A DNA stretch of 42,948 nucleotides from assembly GCA_035576205.1 (NCBI GenBank), contig DATLWR010000014.1:1-42948 (forward strand), given 5' to 3'. Position numbers and translations under genes: made by a program. This stretch comes from DATLWR01 sp035576205. Its GTDB lineage: Bacteria; Pseudomonadota; Zetaproteobacteria; Mariprofundales; Mariprofundaceae. This document shows positions 40,479 through 42,948 of this stretch, one piece after another; position 1 is the stretch's first letter; every line of letters starts with the position of its first letter. The notes below the pieces were generated by a model. That model was not told the DNA's origin. It saw nothing but the letters and a program-made list of their open reading frames with translations, and ran no database searches.

Positions 40479-42852
40479 GAAGTTCCAATCGCTGATCGGC
40501 AAGCAACGCGAATTCATCTATGCCCTGCTGCGCCGCTACCAGAGCCTGGGCAAGGAGATTCTGTTGCTTTCGGACCTGCGCGATGCCTGCCGGGATTTCT
40601 GTGTCGAGCATGGCCAGAGCGATGCGGAAATCATGCCGATTATCCGCGGCATCCAGGAAGCCAGCAGCGGTGGCGACTGGTTTTACATGGCCTTCCGGCC
40701 AAACGTGGCACGTTGGCGCTTTGCTCGCATCCATGTCGAGAACATGGTGCTGGAATCCATCGCGGCCGCCGACTATCTGCAGTTCAAGGAACGGCTGATC
40801 AACGGCCACCAAGCCGTGGAACTGCTTCCCCTGGAAATCGATTTCGTCCCCTTCAGCAGGGAATTCCCGCGCCTGCAGGAGTCCAGATCCATCGGCCACG
40901 GTGTCTCGTTCCTCAACAAGCGGCTTTCCAGCCAGCTCTTCACGCGGCTGGACGAACCGGACAACCCTCTGCTGCGATTCCTGCGACTGCACCAGTACCA
41001 GGGCAAGCTCCTGATGCTGAACGAACAAATCAGCCGCGTTTCGGAACTCAGATCGGCGCTTAGGCAAGCGCAGGAGATCCTCGCCGACAAACCGCCGGAC
41101 ACCCCGTGGGCGGAATTCGAAAGCGAATTCCGCGCCCTGGGATTCGAACCCGGCTGGGGCCGGGATGCCGAACTGATCAGTGATTCGATGGCGCTGCTGA
41201 CCGACGTACTGGAAGCACCGGACCCGACGACGCTCGAACATTTCCTGGCGCGCATCCCGATGATTTTCCGGCTGGCCATCATCAGTCCGCACGGCTATTT
41301 CGGCCAGTCCGGCGTACTCGGCAAACCCGACACCGGCGGCCAGGTGGTCTATATCCTCGATCAGGTACGCGCCATCGAACATGAGATGCGGCAGCGGCTG
41401 CACCAGCAGGGGCTGGATATCCAGCCCGAAATCCTCGTGGTCACACGCCTGTTGCCGGATGCCGAAGGAACCACCTGCAACCAGCGCCTCGAACCGATCA
41501 GCGGCACCCGCAATGCCCGCATCCTACGGCTCCCTTTCCGCAATGAAGCCGGCGAGATCGTCAGGCACTGGATCTCGCGCTTCGAGATCTGGCCCTATCT
41601 GGAGGCCTTTGCCGCCGAGGCCGAAGCCGAGATCATCGCCGAACTGGGCGACCGGCCTGACATGATCATCGGCAACTATTCGGACGGCAACCTGGTGGCC
41701 TCCCTGCTCAGCCAGAGGCTCGGTGTCACCCAGTGCGCCATTGCCCATGCGCTGGAGAAATCGAAATACATCCTCAGCGACCTGTACTGGCAGCAGATGG
41801 AGGCGCAGTACCATTTCTCTTGCCAGTACACCGCCGACCTGATCGCCATGAACTCGAGCGATTTCATCATCACCAGCACCTATCAGGAGATTGCCGGCAC
41901 CGACGATAGCCTCGGCCAGTACGAGGGCTACCAGCACTTCACCATGCCGGGGCTCTACCGGGTGCTGAACGGCATCGATGTCTTCGATCCCAAATTCAAC
42001 ATCGTCTCTCCGGGTGCCGATGCCAACGTCTATTTCCCCTATTCGGACGAGGCGCGGCGGCTGACCCACATCCACGATGAACTCGACGGGCTGCTGCAGG
42101 GGGTGCGCGATGACGCGCGCGGCGGCTTTGCCGAGCCCGACAAGCCGCTGCTGTTCACCATGGCCCGCCTCGACCGGGTCAAGAACATCACCGGCCTGGT
42201 CGAATGGTACGGCCAAAGCGACAGGCTGCGCCGCAAGGCCAACCTGCTGGTCATCGCCGGACACGTGAATCCCGACGCATCGCTGGACGTCGAGGAGCGG
42301 GAGCAGACCCAGCGGATGCATGCCCTGTTCGACCAGTATGGCCTCGATGGACAGGCACGCTGGCTGGGGGTACAGCTCGACAAGAACATGGCCGGCGAGC
42401 TGTACCGGCGGATTGCCGACCGCCGCGGTGCCTTCGTCCAGCCGGCACTGTTCGAGGCCTTCGGCCTGACGGTGATCGAGGCCATGTCTTCGGGTCTGCC
42501 GACGTTCGCCACCTGCTACGGCGGGCCGCTGGAAATCATTCGCGACGGCACTTCCGGATTTCATATCAATCCGAATCACGGCGCCCAGGCGGCGGAGAAA
42601 ATGGCGGCATTCTTCGAACGCTGCGAAATGGACCCCGAATACTGGCTGTCGATCTCCGGTGCCGCCCTGCAACGGATCAACGAACGCTATACCTGGCAGC
42701 ACTATGCCGAGCGGATGATGACGCTGTCGCGCGTCTACGGCTTCTGGAAATACGTGACCAACCTGGAACGGACCGAAACCCGCCGCTATCTGGAGATGTT
42801 CTATCACCTGCAGTACCGGCCGCTGGCGCAACGGATCCGGTTGCAGGAATGA
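40471..42852 (+). CDS. Sucrose synthase
   Basis: 793 residues (usual size about 800). The N-terminal regulatory region is followed by a GT-B glycosyltransferase core of family GT4: SPHGYFGQSGVLGKPDTGGQ (about 270-290), and near the end EAFGLTVIEAMSSGLPTFAT, the E-x7-E sugar-nucleotide motif. It interconverts sucrose plus NDP and NDP-glucose plus fructose. The ATG at 40471 has GGAGAG upstream and overlaps the fructokinase gene. Bacterial sucrose synthases occur in cyanobacteria, Nitrosomonas and some lithotrophs, often beside fructokinase. Confidence 0.95.
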   Translation: MIEKFQSLIGKQREFIYALLRRYQSLGKEILLLSDLRDACRDFCVEHGQSDAEIMPIIRGIQEASSGGDWFYMAFRPNVARWRFARIHVENMVLESIAAADYLQFKERLINGHQAVELLPLEIDFVPFSREFPRLQESRSIGHGVSFLNKRLSSQLFTRLDEPDNPLLRFLRLHQYQGKLLMLNEQISRVSELRSALRQAQEILADKPPDTPWAEFESEFRALGFEPGWGRDAELISDSMALLTDVLEAPDPTTLEHFLARIPMIFRLAIISPHGYFGQSGVLGKPDTGGQVVYILDQVRAIEHEMRQRLHQQGLDIQPEILVVTRLLPDAEGTTCNQRLEPISGTRNARILRLPFRNEAGEIVRHWISRFEIWPYLEAFAAEAEAEIIAELGDRPDMIIGNYSDGNLVASLLSQRLGVTQCAIAHALEKSKYILSDLYWQQMEAQYHFSCQYTADLIAMNSSDFIITSTYQEIAGTDDSLGQYEGYQHFTMPGLYRVLNGIDVFDPKFNIVSPGADANVYFPYSDEARRLTHIHDELDGLLQGVRDDARGGFAEPDKPLLFTMARLDRVKNITGLVEWYGQSDRLRRKANLLVIAGHVNPDASLDVEEREQTQRMHALFDQYGLDGQARWLGVQLDKNMAGELYRRIADRRGAFVQPALFEAFGLTVIEAMSSGLPTFATCYGGPLEIIRDGTSGFHINPNHGAQAAEKMAAFFERCEMDPEYWLSISGAALQRINERYTWQHYAERMMTLSRVYGFWKYVTNLERTETRRYLEMFYHLQYRPLAQRIRLQE

Positions 42853-42880
42853 GAATATCCATGCCGGGCAGGGAGGAGCG

Positions 42881-42948
42881 ATGAAAGCAGTCATACTGGC
42901 GGGTGGTCAGGGGTCGCGTCTGCGGCCACTGACCGAGAATATCCCCAA
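42881..42948 (+). CDS. Sugar nucleotidyltransferase (5' end only)
   Basis: The first 22 codons read MKAVILAGGQGSRLRPLTEN, the nucleotide-binding start of NDP-sugar pyrophosphorylases. GGGAGGAG lies four bases before the ATG, 28 bases after sucrose synthase. The visible part cannot tell glucose-1-phosphate from mannose-1-phosphate enzymes; its context suggests supply or use of NDP-glucose. Confidence 0.85.
   Translation, partial: MKAVILAGGQGSRLRPLTENIP

Noticed and set aside
41524..42894. Minus-strand open frame of 456 codons
   Set aside because: Antisense to sucrose synthase.

Overview
The window is a gene-dense stretch of a proteobacterial chromosome, GC-rich with GC-rich wobble positions. 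It carries a complete cbb3-type oxygen-reduction locus with an unusual accessory set, several c-type cytochromes, an NsrR-controlled haemoglobin operon, c-di-GMP genes (PAS-GGDEF and a PilZ relic) and a sucrose synthase module. This fits a microaerophilic, probably lithotrophic bacterium. The heme-less CcoP-like subunit and reduced ccoNO locus recall the 'proximal' cbb3 oxidases reported from iron-oxidising Zetaproteobacteria. That assignment is inference; no rRNA or marker here settles it.

1-7.9 kb (minus strand): purL (3' end cut off by the window edge), a CPXCG zinc-ribbon protein, a NodI/NodJ-type ABC exporter, asparagine synthase and rpsT with its own promoter and terminator. 8.0-11.4 kb: a two-CBS protein, an APH-like kinase fused to a P-loop kinase, and a convergent PIN-PhoH ATPase. 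11.5-12.3 kb: tRNA-Gly, tRNA-Cys and tRNA-Leu, in the order of E. coli glyW-cysT-leuZ, with a frameshifted PilZ gene lying antisense between Cys and Leu. 12.3-15.2 kb: a PII-like DUF190 gene overlapping a Crp-family regulator, then a MotA/TolQ-like channel paired with a protein whose MotB-like membrane helix is joined to a von Willebrand A domain.

15.2-17.9 kb: a minus-strand operon of soluble truncated haemoglobin, membrane-anchored truncated haemoglobin, [2Fe-2S]/flavin reductase and a 35-residue membrane peptide. The peptide is nearly the same as the anchor of the second haemoglobin. The operon faces nsrR across a perfect NsrR-type palindrome that overlaps the predicted promoter, so nitric oxide control is strongly suggested. 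17.9-20.0 kb: a polytopic glycosyltransferase-like protein, an intergenic region with inverted repeats, and a zinc-ribbon membrane protein.

20.0-37.4 kb is a respiratory region. It holds a cytochrome c4 operon; a main oxidase operon (two small membrane proteins, ccoN, ccoO, a heme-less CcoP-like subunit and a CcoQ-like peptide) ending at a strong terminator; a 13-gene accessory operon (CcoS-like, CcoG, three small cytochromes c, a SUMF1-fold protein without catalytic cysteines, a membrane/spermidine-synthase fusion and several small membrane proteins); and a NorC-like cytochrome operon. Two separate genes (21540 and 36805) encode single-module relatives of CcoN that keep an HxH motif but lack the CuB histidine pair.

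37.5-42.9 kb: two lipoproteins, initiator tRNA-Met with promoter and terminator, a PAS-GGDEF diguanylate cyclase, then fructokinase, sucrose synthase and the start of a sugar nucleotidyltransferase, a likely sucrose/NDP-glucose operon.
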